Of a stretch of 64,000 nt of DNA, positions 13,341 to 26,028 are shown piece by piece. Made by a program: the position numbers and the translations under genes. The notes below the pieces were generated by a model, which was given only the letters and a program-made list of their open reading frames with translations, did no database searches and was not told where the DNA came from. Source of the stretch: Stercorarius parasiticus (taxonomy: Eukaryota > Chordata > Aves > Charadriiformes > Stercorariidae); contig VWZL01000562.1 in assembly GCA_013396915.1 (NCBI GenBank), positions 18,788 through 82,787 on the forward strand. Reading direction: 5' to 3'. Numbering within the stretch: the stretch's first letter is position 1; every line of letters starts with the position of its first letter.

Positions 13341-14200
13341 CCGTTTAGCTGTAATCTTTAACTTTTTTATGCCGTAATATTTCAGTCACTATATAATATG
13401 TGTCTGCTGGGTAGACTACTAGTGTGGAAGTCAATTCTCTGTAACAGTGGAAACAAATCTATAACTCGATTCTCTTAAGCATCATTTCTCTCTACCTTTT
13501 GGATGCTTTGTGCCAATCTACTGGTAGAGAACAGGTATAAATGAAGTTGAACTAATGGATTAAGTTAGGTTTATGGCTCCTGTGTGTCTCTGGAACAGCA
13601 TAAAATGGCCAGAGACTAGTGAATATTTTGGTCCAAGATTTTCTCAAGAGGCAGAACAACTTATTTGAGTGTTGATCTCTAACTGCAATAAATCTAATGT
13701 TTGTTTGCTTGCAAGTCAAAACCATTATTACTTAAATAGCTGTCTTAACTTGTATTGCTGCCATATATTCATATTAGACAACTGCTTCTGAGTGAAAGCA
13801 AGAGGAGTGAATAAGATAGCCCTCAGCTATTACTTAGATGTTTTGTTAACTATGGAAAAATTCATGTATTCCAGGTTACCTGTACATTTATGTATGAAGT
13901 AACGAATTCTTTTGTTATGTCTCTATCATGTCACTCTTTGAATTAGTTCTCTAATGAAGTCAGTTGCTGCTTAAGTAGCAGTTCCAGTGGTCATTAACAC
14001 AGGTGTTTAAAGCCTGTATATTGGGTGGAAATTTAAAAATCCATGTGACATGGGAGTAAAAGCCCCAAGATCAGAAAGCGTTCTGAATTCACGTAATAAA
14101 TTTGCATATGCCAAGTATACTCTGAAGTATCAATCAAACACTTTTCTTTCTGCAGACTTTTAAATTGTCAGATGTTTACTTTTTTCTTTCTTTTCAACAG

Positions 14201-14273
14201 ATATAAGCTTACCAAAATCAGCAACAATATGTTACACAGCTGCATTGCTCAAAGCCAGAGCTGTCTCTGACAA
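14201..14273 (+). CDS. ST7: ST7 internal coding exon
   Basis: The exon follows a strong polypyrimidine tract and ttttcaacag, and ends at GACAA|gtaagt. Its first two bases complete the aspartate codon from the exon ending at 3728. It then encodes [20 protein letters not shown] and VSD, with two bases left for the lysine codon finished at 15817. At 73 nt it is the shortest ST7 exon in the window. The phases (enter 1, leave 2) fit both neighbours without a stop. The peptide continues the helical, alanine/leucine-rich region of ST7. Confidence 0.95.
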
Positions 14274-15816
14274 GTAAGTGCATAAGAACCACTGTCCAGC
14301 AAAATTCCTGATTTAACTCAAGACTTCTCTTAGCTGAGCCCACACCCTAACAATCTGCTGGGTTAGCAGGAGAATTCAGTCCTGCAGTAAATTCATAAAA
14401 TTACTTTATATATATCAGAAAAAATTGCAGTGATCAAACATTGCACTTCAAATATTACAGAAGAAGAAAAGAAGAGAAATAGCATAAATTCAATTCTTGT
14501 TTCAGTTTTACATATACTGTCTTGGTGAGCTTTGGCTTCCTAGATAGTATGATGAAGATGCAACTAAAAGGTGTTGTGTGGCTGAACCTCTTCAACTTTG
14601 TATAAACCAGACCACAAAAAGGTAATAAATCAATATGGATGCACTGCTAGCAGTGTCATTTTAAAAGTGCTGTCAGAAGACTGCTCATCTACTTAAATAG
14701 CGGCAGGTGGATTTAGCATTACTATGTCAGGGATTCTGAGAGGTAGATGACGTTCATATTTTTAGAGACACAAATGTCTGCTCATTCCTGTTATGGTTTT
14801 CTCCTGGGTCTCAACCTTCCAAGGTGCTGAGCACATCTACTTGATGCCTGTGGACTTGAGAGCACTGGCCCACTCTGAAAGGGTGCTCAGCTTCTTGTGA
14901 GATGGAGCTCAAAAATCCCGATTCTGCTCTCAGATGTGTTCACACAAATCCCAGGCAGAGTTGTGTCTGTGCACCTGAGGGTCGAATGCCTCCCTAAAGT
15001 TGGAAAGCAAGTAGAGTGGAAAGCCATTTTCTTGACTGACATCCTGACAGTTTTTGCTTTTAAAGTGTATGTACACATCAAGATCTAAGTAATTTTCTTT
15101 CATTCTTTTTATCCTGTAGATCGCCAGTACCTACTGCAACATCTTTCCTCCCTACACAGCGACTCCAGCTTGGGAGGGCAGGGCTAAGGTTGTCACAGCT
15201 TTCCCTGTGGTGTCTGCCTGCCAAGTACAGCTCTGGAGTTAGCCGTGGGGTGTGAGGTGAGAAAGAGATTGCATGGTCTGGTTTTTCATTCACTGGGGCA
15301 GATGATTTGCCCACAGTTTGGGCATGCTACCCTCAATGGTGCTGTGGCCAGTAGACCACCCGCTACTGCTGCTGCATCGTGCTTCTATCCCAACCTGACC
15401 CAGGGGCATTGGGTTGGGAACCTCCCTAAAACCTCCCCAAACCTGTTTTTAAGAGAAAATCTCCAACAATAATTTGGCATTGTTGTGGTATTTTTTTCTT
15501 TTCTTTTTTTCTGCAACTTCAGTCTTGAATATGCCCCTTAGCAAGGTACCTAGAGCAAATTTAGGTTAGTGACAGAGAAAGGACTGTTTGAACTGACTTT
15601 CTGCCGTGATTAGATGCAAACATGCTTTCCACTTCTGCTGGGATTTTCATTGGCCATGATGTAATAGATCACTCAGAGTTTCCACTTGCTATGGAAGTTT
15701 GGAGAGCATAGGAAGTTGACTCAGTTTGGTTACGTGGGCCCATGTTCTAGATTCATTTTCTGGCTTTTTCTTACTAGCGTTTCTGACCAAATGTATTTGT
15801 TTCTTTGCTTTTGTAG
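14274..15816 (+). other. ST7: ST7 intron (1.5 kb)
   Basis: The shortest ST7 intron here, bounded by gtaagt and gcttttgtag. Several overlapping open frames of 60-86 codons lie on both strands between 14887 and 15946; they are not similar to anything I recognise, and the last only overlaps the next exon. I see no repeat. Confidence 0.8.
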
Positions 15817-15919
15817 ATTTTCTCCAGAGGCTGCCTCAAGGCGAGGGCTGAGCACTGCAGAGATGAATGCAGTAGAAGCTATTCACAGAGCAGTAGAATT
15901 TAATCCACATGTGCCAAAA
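15817..15919 (+). CDS. ST7: ST7 internal coding exon
   Basis: The acceptor is tttgcttttgtag and the donor is CCAAAA|gtgagt. The first base completes a lysine codon. The remaining 34 codons read [20 protein letters not shown] and then [14 protein letters not shown], a segment I recognise from ST7. The exon ends in phase 0, matching the next exon, which starts with a complete tyrosine codon. The [14 protein letters not shown] stretch has the look of a tetratricopeptide-like helix pair; that is inference, not a documented domain boundary. No abnormality is seen. Confidence 0.96.
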
Positions 15920-18900
15920 GTGAGTATGGAGAAATCATTGTTGTAGCTTTAACACTGCTGAGGACCTCACTCCTGATTTCTGTGTTAGAGTAACAAGTGA
16001 CGTTGTGGAAAGGGGAGCAAACAATGGGAAGGGAAAGGAGCTGATAGTATGCACAGTGGTTTTGTTTGGTATTTCATATTCAATGTCCTCTGCTCTGGAC
16101 CATGCAATTTGAAATTTTAGCTGAAGTGAGTCCTCTGTGTGAGCAACATCACATAGTGGATTGCAGTAGTAGACACCACCAAATGCTACGCTGCAGGATA
16201 GAATCATACATAAAGACAGATTATTATTTACAAAATAGCCCTAAAAAATCTTCTAGTTCAAAATAGCATGTTTTATTTGTTTTGGTGATTACATGCAAGA
16301 ATATGTTTTTGGCACACTATACAAAGGAACCTATGTTTGGAGTTCATGATGCACTTCATATAAGTTGCATTAGTAATTCCTTATGCAGCACCCTGTCATT
16401 AAGTTCTGAGAATGTAAAGCTCAGAGATGAAGAATTCTGAGAACTACAAAGTAAGAAAAGGGATTTATGTTTTAATTCCCTAATCCCCTCTCTAGATAAG
16501 TATCTCAGCAGTTAGAATCTTGCCCAGGGGCTACTAGAGACTAATGTATTTTATTATTTCATCACCTGATATTTAGCATTGCAGTTCGTAAGTTCATTGT
16601 AAAGGCAAACTAGAGGCAGATGCTTTTGGCCCTTGGAGAACTGCCTCTGAAATTCACCCCACAAACCTTTGGACCAGTATTGCCCTTTGAAAGTAAACAA
16701 CCTCCACTGGACAGCAGAAGACTAGTGTGTGTTAATGTAGGGAGCCTATTCATTAGGTACAGCTGAACACCAAGTCAGATGAAGATAAACCCAAAACCTC
16801 TCCCGTATATAGACATGGATTGCAGAAAGTGCATTCTCATGCGTTGCAGGAATTAAATATTTTCTCTGTGAGCTGTATCTGTTATGCCAACCGCTGAATA
16901 GCATGGTTTAGCTATCTGAAAGTTAGACTGTTTGTTTAATAAAATCATCTAGACTTCCTCTACAGGCAGTGGAAAGAAGGAACTATCTTAGACATCTCTA
17001 GACAGACTTTCCTCCGAGGTGCCTGTTTCTACATTGACTATGAAAGGAGCAACTATTTTCCAGTAAAAGCCTGATTTTTAGACAACAAGATTTAGGTGAG
17101 ATGAGTCCCTTTGTATTATTAGCTGATCTTCTATTTTTATGCCAAGCTATAAAATGAAAATATTAAACAAAGTTTGGTTCCAGGACTGCTTCTGTGGAAC
17201 TCTGTTTACTTTCTTCCGTCCCAACGGTTCTTGCACCAACACAACCATTGATATTGCTCTTCTGCCTGGTTGCCTGTTTAACTCTCTATTCCAATCCTGT
17301 TCTGGGTGAACTTTTCTGAATGTTTTACTGAAGCCCAGTTATCGAGTGTTCTGTCCTTGCTGTCTAAAACATTACCTATCTTGCCAAGCAAAGGTATCAG
17401 TTTAGCCTGTCATGAGCAATCCTTGGGACCCTTTTCCATTTTCCTCACTTACCTCCATGGTTTTGGTAATTCTTTCCATCAAAATCTTTTTTAACAGTTT
17501 GCATACTAGTGATTCCATAGTAACACATATTGTTTCCCTCCTCTTTAAATGAATGGCACAGCATTTACTTCTCGCATTACTGGATCACTTGATTCTGGGT
17601 AGGGATCTTTTTATTTTAAGTCAGTTATAGTAGTCTGGCCATTTCTGGGACTGGTTCGTTCACTGTTCAGGGCCAGAGATCATTGGCTGTAGTGGCCTCC
17701 ACTTCTGTACGTGCTCCTAATGTGTCCATCCTGCTGTTGTCTCCATGCTCTGCACTGACGTGAAACTGAGGCTAAGTCTTCATTTATTACCTTTTTGCTT
17801 GCTCTTCTTATGTTTATACTTAAGAGCTTGCTCTTCTTTGTTTTGACTTCCTTTGCAAAATCTACCTTACTGTAAGTTGTGGCAGTTGCTCCATAACCTC
17901 TGCAATTCCAGACCTCCAAGATCCTGCTTTTCTTGTAGATCAGTAATTTTATTCATCACTTGTGACCTCCTTCTCACTAGCCAGCTTCTGTTTCGGTGCC
18001 TGTTCAATACAAGGCTGAATCTCCTTTCTGACAAGTATCCCCATGTATGAAATGCAGATTGTGTGTTATTTTCGGTACTTTAGTTATGAAGAAATTCCAG
18101 TCCTCTTCCTCACTTAAGTTCCTGAGCTTTTCAGTCAGTTCACATTGTTAATTGATTCCCTCGGTTTTTCAAAGTCTGTCATTTTGTGAAACTTATAATG
18201 TATCAGGATAACAAGGTAGTAATGGGAGCAGACTCCAGGTTTTTTTAGTTCATATTTTAACATTAAAACAGTGTATCCTAATACAGATTAATATGCAGCA
18301 CTGCTGATTTCACACTCATGCTTTCTGCTATTAGCTAAAGGATATTAAGGTGGCAAAAATATATTTTTGGTTATTATTTTATGCATGGTATGGATATTAC
18401 AACTCAATTTCCACTCAATTATGATTGAAGTCCTATCCAATTTGTTCTTAATGAAATGGGGGTAAGTTTTAGCAAGCAGCATCACAAGAAATCTAACAGT
18501 GCCACAAAACTAATATGTCTTCAGAGCTTCTTTAGGATTTAAAGACTCATGAGTCTCTTGTTCAGACCGAGGAAGAAATAAATTACAAAGGTGACAAATG
18601 ATTTAAAGCCTTTGCAGAGTTTTTAGCAGAAGCCTTGAAAGCAGGGAACTGCACTATATAAGAGAAAAAAAATGTTTCAATATGTTTCTGGTTTGTCTCA
18701 AAATGAGATTTTACCGTTTTCAGTGGAAATTATTAAAATTTATAATTATCACATTAAAAAAATTATTAGTGGATATGCATTTTCAAGACATTTAACTGGA
18801 AATAGCAGATTTTTGCTAATGAGATTCTGAGACAAATTGAATGCAGGGAACACACTCTGAACACATGGAGAGATGCTGCTGAGCTGGATTTAACAAGAAA

Positions 18901-20207
18901 GGGAGACTGGGTCTCCCATTGTGAACTATTGCAGGTTTGTGTAAAACAACCATGGGATTCTTACAATGCTGCTGGTTTTTCCCTAGGAGATTATGGCCAG
19001 ATTGCAGTCCAGTGTTCCATAGTGATGTTGCAGAGGTCAAATATACTTCCTATACTTTCTTTTGAATGTAACCTGAAGATGTAGGAATCCCTTAAGAAGA
19101 AGCAGTTAAAAAGTCCCAGATTTCCATCTTTACATAGAGGTGAGAAATCCTGCAAAAACACCTACCTTCCACGTAGAAACCAGTGTGTAGGCATGGTTCT
19201 GGGAGTCCTCTCAGTAAGTATGTCATGAAGGTGTTGGCACCCACTTTTTTTGATTCTAGATGACTATGCATCACCTTGGGTTTTGGTTTCTGTCTGCAGA
19301 AAAATTCCTTTTACAGAGACCTAGTATGGCTGACTCTTTCTTCAGGCAGCCACCCTTCCAGCAAATAACCTTCTTTTGACACAGATCTCTTCTTCCATTT
19401 TTGAGTACATTTCAATGACAATTTAATTCCCAGAGATCAGTCCATTAACTCTCAGCCGTAGCTGATAAATTTTCGTTGGTTTTGGAATACACTGGAATCA
19501 AGATATGACACGTGGAGGTATCAGAATTTGGTTTAATTGAACAAAGGCAATACAGAGCTCAGTGCAGCCTGCCAGATCTCTCCAGGGAGCTGGGCAGCTG
19601 ACCTGGCTGTGCTGTTTCTGGAAGTTGAACTGTGCAGGGTAAGGCCAGCTCAGGTGTGTCAACTGTGATCTCCTTCTTTACTGCAGTAAAAATGGAAGTA
19701 CTGTCAAACTGATCAAGAGTTCTCATTCTGAAGGTGTCTTACCTGTAAAAAGATTTATGTGCTTCAAAGTGGCTTAATTTTTTAAGCTGTACCAGAAAAA
19801 TATCTGATAAAAGATATTACGTCTATCTGCAGTTTGTCTTGTTTATGTTACTGAAACAACTCAGCTACAGCAAGTTGCAGCTTTATACTTTGGCAGAGAT
19901 AGCCCATGTAAAAAGAAAGCACTTCACCAGGCAGAGTGTTTTCAGGGTTATTTCTAGTAGAAGGAAAACATAACCAGTAGCAGATTGAAGTCAGCAGTAC
20001 AGCAGGAAAGAGAACAAAGCAAAGAACTGTGAATTAATTTCACTGTAAGGAGTAAAACAACAAATTATATCACTTGTTTGTGAAGATTTTTCTGAATATT
20101 TTTTCAACCATCTTTGTCTTAAATGAGATTCTATGGACTGGTATCCTTTTGTTTTAGTGTAGCGCCATGCACTGTGGAGTTTTGGTCCCAAGGAAGTGTG
20201 CTGACGC

Positions 20208-20567
20208 TGTCTGACAACATGCTGCTCAAAAATTTAAGAGTTAAGCAAAAAGGTTTTTATTGCCACTGAAGCACTTGGGGTATCGCTCTAATTCCGGAGG
20301 GTTTTGTACGGAAAAGAGTGTAGTACATCCTGTGTCATGGAGAATACACACACCGGACTTCATCAGTATTATTTATATGTTGTGTTTGGAGCTTCCCCAC
20401 TTATATGTAATGCAACTATCCCAAGCTAATGCTGATAAAGTACCGCAGCTGTATCTGGGACATTCCTCAGTTGTGGAACACCCTTTCTGAACTGATTTGC
20501 AAGGCTCCCTCCCTGCATTCAAATTCCTCCTGAAAAGCCCCCCCTCTTTTCTGTGATCTGTGAGACA
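20208..20567 (-). mobile_element. Candidate LTR, family not recognised
   Basis: On the plus strand the segment starts tgtctgaca and ends tgtgagaca, giving a TGTCT...AGACA terminal inversion. Read on the minus strand it has a TATA-like ACATATAAG (near 20411-20399) and then, about 140 bases on, GGCAATAAAAACC with a polyadenylation signal (plus-strand tttatt at 20257-20262). It then continues TTTTTGCTTAACTC to the CA end. That order fits a retroviral LTR. The flanking 5-mers gacgc and cgagc do not match, so a target-site duplication is not shown. I do not recognise the family; chance co-occurrence of motifs is possible. Confidence 0.35.
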
Positions 20568-23500
20568 CGAGCTATTCAGTAAAGTCAAAAGGAAGAGAAA
20601 ACATATGATGGTCCATATATCTAGTTGTTAAAAGTGAGTCAAAAGTGTGCTCAGCACACGGTTGTAAGGGTTTGCTATGTAAGCCAGGAGCCAAGTTGAT
20701 TTAAAGAGAGTACCTGCTGAAGTTTGCTGCATTTGAATCAAACAATTTAAACATTGATATTATGTTAAGAAATGCCAATTTTGCATGTAAACAGTTTCTT
20801 AAAAGGATATAACAAATCATTGATTTAAACACTTTCAAGACTTATCTGTTCTCCATTTTATCCCCTCTCATTTCTTTCTTATTTATTTTAAATTTTTTTA
20901 ATAAGAGCTGTGTCTGTCTGTATGCTTGTGTGGTTTCTAGTAAGTTGTAGTTGCTAATAGAAACAGATAATGCAAACAAATTCATATACCATGGGAAATG
21001 AATCTGTTCCACACACCCCATGATATTACAGAGAAACTATTCCAGACATGTTTAAGAGAGTTTTTAACTGTTCAGTGAAATGGTGATTTGTTTTTCTGTC
21101 TCCATCAAAAAGGCCAAACTTCTTAATTACCGTCAATCCAATGAGAACTTATAAGGTGACCTAAAAGTGGCTTCTCTGGGCATGTAGAAACCAGTATTTT
21201 GGAACTGTTTTAAGCTTATGCTGTTCATCCCACTGGGAGGAGGAGAGTTCCTGTTCAAACAATGTTAAATTCTCATATTCTGGCCTGGAGGGATGCTGTC
21301 ACAGGTGCAGGAGTGACTATTGCCTATTTGTGTCCTGAGCTGTAATTTCAGAGGCAAATTGCACAATTGAGGAAAAGAAGGAAACCTGCCTGAGATAGGT
21401 TGATTTATTTTACAAAAGGGCACTGAAGTAGCTCATTAATGTGGAATGTTAAAAGCACTCCCAGCAGAGGAGAATTAGTAGCCAGAGTGCTGTCAATATG
21501 ATGAAATAAATAATGTATATTCAATCAATTCAAGTAAGGGAAATATAAACTCTACCATGTTGCACTTCATGTGTACAAGGTCCATTGTCATCCTCCAAAT
21601 GCTCGTTAAAAGACATATTTCCATAAGTGTACAGAGTGGCTATAGCTGAGCAATATCTATTACAATGTAATGTAATGAGCATAGAAGCCCTCTGTGGAAG
21701 CACCGTTAGACTTTTGTAACCCCTAAATTTCAGGGGTTTGACAGGAAAAAGTTTGGTGTGAGAGAAGGAGGAGACCAGAAAAACAAAAAGGACAACCAGA
21801 AAAATCCAAGCCAAAGCAATGCAGTGGAGAAGGGCTGACTGAGCCATCTGTTAATGACAGAAATCATTGCGCAACTTTAGTTTTCACTCATAACTTGATT
21901 AAGACTGGGTCATTCTGACTGAAATTTTCTACACTGTCTTTTCTGAGCTGATTCCTTTTTTAAAGGAACATGATAACCCCAGATGGTGGTGACGTGCTAT
22001 TTCCTGTTCTAGTTAAACTTCTTCAGTCGTCATTGAAAAATAAATGCAGTTGGAGATGTGCTGGGCTTGCCATCTCCATTTCCTCCATGATGGTTAGCTC
22101 TTTGCTAAATTTTTTAGTCAGTCTGTTACTTGACACTCCAAAGTGGAACCACACCTGGGTTCAGCGCCCTGTACGGATGACATTGGGCTCCTGTCTTCCC
22201 TGTGTATTCAAAGTATTGAAAAGGTAGTGAAGTTTTATTACTTACATTTTAAAGATCATGGTTGAATATGAAAGGATGCCAGTGTATCAGGAGTTACGGT
22301 TAATGGGGGTTCTGTCAAGAGGTGTAGGTTGTTTTCTTGTAAAGCCAGACTGAGTTCATACTGGTATGAATTTTAGTGGTATGTTAGGATCTTGTGTCCA
22401 TATTAGTCCGGTAAGAACAAGGGCTGTGCTCTGGACTGAGGCCTTTGGAAATGTTGAGATATAAGTAGTCAGATTCCCACCCTGAAGTCTTTGGTGGCTG
22501 AAGAGAAGACTGTACCTGTCTAGTGTAGTATCTTTGATAGCAACCTCTTGGAAACTATAATCGGATGTCTTTTGGCTGTTTTTCCCAAGAGCTGGAGGTA
22601 CTTGTTGCACACAGAAGTCCATCAGGACTGTGACTCACACATTATATGGGCAGCATGAGGACTGCAACTTATTGGATAGTTTTTGAAGAGTGGTTGTTTT
22701 TTTTTTCATTTAATTTCATTTCACTGGAATTTGGCTCCTTGGCCAATCCAAAATGTTTCAGGGGGACTGTGATGATTCAATGGACAATCTGCTAGAAACC
22801 CAGCAGATTGCTGGGACTCAGTCCTGCCTGTCGAGTATTTGGGTGCCAGTAGCCTGCAGTTACCATAAGAGGGGGCTGCCTTTGGCTGTGCTGTCTCCAG
22901 GTAGACTCTGAGCCCTGTCAGCCAAACCTCCAGGAACCTGAATGCCCTCCAGGCTCTTGAACTCTCCTTGAAAATACAGCAATGCAGAAATGGATATGAT
23001 ATTCTAGGACATCAAGACCATCCTTATTTTCATGGACAGCCGTATCTCTCCTTCCGTAATAACCAAGCCCTACCTACAGCTACATACTTTTTTGGTACCC
23101 GTTACCTGTATTTAGAGAAGTTAAACATATTGAGGCTTTCAAGTGCCCTCTTGCAAAACAGACTTACCATTTCTTTGATTAGCTCTATTCTGTACTTGTG
23201 GAATTTGATCTTTACGTTTCTGAAAGTGCCTGATGAGAATTGTACAGGTGTTCCAGACGAGGTCTCTCTGGGGCTGTGTACAATTAACATTCCTGCTGGA
23301 AATGCCTCCAGAATAAATTCATTGACATCTTGTATGCCCAAAAGGTGGGGCTGACCTTTGTGCATAAAACAAAAACTATTATGAAGCCCAAATGAGACTT
23401 GAGCCATCCATCAACTTTGTGCGTGGGTCTTCTTGAATATCACCAAACCAGATTATGGATTTTTTATTTGGGAAAGTAGCTGTGATAGAGTAATGAGGGA

Positions 23501-25025
23501 GGAGTGTTTCATATCTTTGATCTGAGGAACTTTTAAAAATAGGTTTTTCTTTCTGAAACTGAGAAAAATGCAGACTGAACAACACAACTGAGTGAGGACT
23601 AAGAATGATTTGCAAGTGTCAAGATATATCCTTCCAAGTGCTATTTCCACTTGATTTGTTTTTAATTGCTGATAACAAGCAATACATAAGAATCAAAATA
23701 ACACTCCTCAACACTCCTTGAAATAGGACATGCCTTTCTGGTTATTCTTTTCCTACAAATAGTGACATGCTTTGGGGTTGGGTTTTTTTCCTTTGATTGA
23801 AATATTTAAATATTGAGAACTTACTTTCTCATTTACTTTTGGAATATGGAAATAAGACTTATGTTCTCAATTAATAAAACAGATAGAAACCTGCAGCTTT
23901 TGCAGCTGTATTCCATTCTCCTCAACAGATACAATGTGTGATTTTAAAAGGGTGGCACATTCATTAGGGCAGTGAATAAGAACATTTGCTGTATCTCTGT
24001 AAGCCTGGCAGTTCCCTGCCTCTTGTCAGCTTTTTATTCTGTTCTCTCTGTCAGTCTTAATCCCCTGTCCTGCCTACTAAATTGCAGCTTCTTCCATTAA
24101 TCCACTTGCTCTGCAGGTCTCTCAAATTTTTCTGAAAGGCTTTAGAGAAAATCCAAGTATCACACATATTACTCCAACTGCTAATTCAGTTTCTCCTCCT
24201 TTAATGCTGTTACCTGCATCAGAAACACACATGATTTCTCTTTCCTCTTTGAAGTATTTATCTATGTCCCAGGGTTGACAGTTCTCTGCTTTGATCATGG
24301 TCTCTTCAAATCCTTTACCTGTTTGCTATCTCCTTCCAGGCTCCTTCAGGAGAAGGGGTGACTCCATGCCATCATGCTATTTGAGCTTGGTTCCCTCTGG
24401 CCTTTCTTCTTCCTTTCCCAAAGGCTGATTTTCAATTTTCGTTTATTTCTTTTGCTCTCTTTTCTCCTCTTTTCTGCACCAGCTCACACCCTGAGCAGGT
24501 GCTTAAGCATGCCCTGCAGTCCCCCCTTCACAGAAGTCAGTGTTTAAGAGGAGCTGTGGAAGTTTAACGCCACCCACATCTCTGTTACACCTCTGGCGTC
24601 AAGTGCCTTCTCTTGGGTGCCTGCTCAGTCCTGGCTGCTGCAGACCTCCTTCTTCCAGACCAAAGCGAAGACCAGTGTGTAGGCACAGAGACCTCAGTGA
24701 AGTGGAGGGTCTATGTGCTCACTTTCTTTTTGCCAATGATTAACCAAAACTTTCCTTTCCGAACCTTGTGTTGAACCGTGACAGCCTACTGCCTGACTCA
24801 CCTGCTGCCTCTTGTGTTAACTTAAGTAGTCTGGTGGTGAGAACATTTGCTCTTGGGCATCCTGGAAGAGAGCAACAGTTTCCTTATGCTATTGAAGAGC
24901 AGTCAGCGTACAGCTGGGAAACATTACCCTTCTCAAAGGAGAACTGACAAACAGGAGTTGATTTGGCAGCCTGTGACTTCTCTGTCATGCCTTTACCTTT
25001 CGCTGTAAAGCATGCCAGCAAATGA

Positions 25026-25061
25026 TGTATCTTTCCCCTCCACTGTATCTTTCCCCTCCAC
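25026..25061 (+). repeat. 18-bp tandem direct duplication
   Basis: Two perfect adjacent copies of tgtatctttcccctccac occupy 25026-25043 and 25044-25061 in an ST7 intron. It looks like a small replication slippage duplication. Confidence 0.95.
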
Positions 25062-25877
25062 TAACCGGACTGTAGTAGCATCAGTGATAATGTCTGCTGA
25101 ACTGGTAGCGGTCTAGTTCATGGGCTGGGGAAGGAGGAAAAAGGCCAGGACCTCTGTCTTCTCCTGTGGCATGAACCCTCTGTCTGTTTCATCCTCTTCT
25201 GTTATGGGGGATCCAGTAACAGGGAGAATTGCTTGTGGGTTTAGTCAGTGGTGTTTTTCGTTTTAATACCATTTTCAATAAGTATTTCAAGTAGCAAGCT
25301 TAAGCATCCAATACTTTTTTTTCTGGAAACCAGGTATTTTTTACATTTTGTACCTTTTTTTTACTTTGTAACTTGTTGGTAGCTACTTATGTGGCTGCGA
25401 GCCTTGCATATTCATAGACCTAGCAACCAGTTGATGACAATGCAGTAAAGCAACCCGTGTGCAAAGTATGAGTACTGCGTGTTTCCTTATAGAAAGACTG
25501 TGGGCTTCAAACCGCTTCATGTCTTCATTATCAAGACTTTTAATTAAAAAGCTTTTGCAATTAGAATCTCTTTTCTGCTTTGAGCCCTTTTTTCCGTCTC
25601 CTTTGATAAGAGAGACATCTCATTTTGAAATTCTCTATAGTCCCTGTACTACAGCTGAAGAGCAGAACATTAACCATCTGTCAGCATATCTTAGTCTTTG
25701 GGAATAATTCAATAATTATCTTCAAGTGCAGTTGGTGATGTTACACATTTGATGAAACTCTTATGAGGGAAAGTACTTTAGGGAAATAGACCTTTCAGTG
25801 TGCATTGTAGAATCGCAGGCAGCTTTTTGTGTTTTTTATTACCTCTGAAATAATTGTGCTCTGCTTTTTTATTGCAG

Positions 25878-26028
25878 TATCTACTAGAAATGAAAAGCTT
25901 AATTCTGCCCCCTGAACATATTCTGAAGAGAGGGGACAGTGAAGCAATAGCATATGCTTTCTTTCATCTTCAACACTGGAAAAGAGTAGAGGGGGCATTG
26001 AATCTCTTACACTGTACATGGGAAGGCA
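25878..26028 (+). CDS. ST7: ST7 internal coding exon
   Basis: The exon follows ctttttattgcag and ends GGCA|gtaagt. It encodes 50 codons, including [40 protein letters not shown] and [10 protein letters not shown], with one base left over that completes threonine in the next exon. This is the longest ST7 exon in the window and among the most recognisable parts of the protein. It enters in phase 0, in agreement with the exon ending at 15919. The codons are intact and no stop or frameshift is seen. Confidence 0.97.

Larger units (their letters stand above)
3729..14200 (+). other. ST7: ST7 intron (10.5 kb)
   Basis: Long intron bounded by gtaagt and ttcaacag. It holds a 548-bp solo LTR (4536-5083), an ancient CR1-like LINE fragment (about 11135-11410) and a 13-base poly-T run at 13328-13340. 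The rest appears unique and AT-rich, with only short chance ORFs. The frames between 5543 and 6043 (138 aa on plus, 85 aa on minus) overlap each other and resemble no protein I know. Confidence 0.85.
15920..25877 (+). other. ST7: ST7 intron (10 kb)
   Basis: Bounded by gtgagt and tttttattgcag. It contains a candidate minus-strand LTR (about 20208-20567), an unexplained cluster of minus-strand open frames (21530-23650) and an 18-bp tandem duplication (25026-25061). Around 18660-18790 it is strongly AT-rich. Otherwise I see no gene or young repeat. Confidence 0.8.

Noticed and set aside
17180..17930. Possible old LINE internal sequence
   Set aside because: The stretch is pyrimidine-rich with a faint resemblance to LINE antisense sequence, but no landmark motif could be aligned with confidence.
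19495..19690. Possible LTR end around gtttaattgaacaaaggcaa
   Set aside because: It resembles the antisense of a retroviral polyadenylation region, but I could not find matching terminal dinucleotides, a TATA site or flanking duplications.
22968..23354. 128-codon plus-strand frame as an ST7 alternative exon
   Set aside because: No resemblance to ST7, no acceptor and donor pair in the matching phase, and it overlaps minus-strand frames of similar length.
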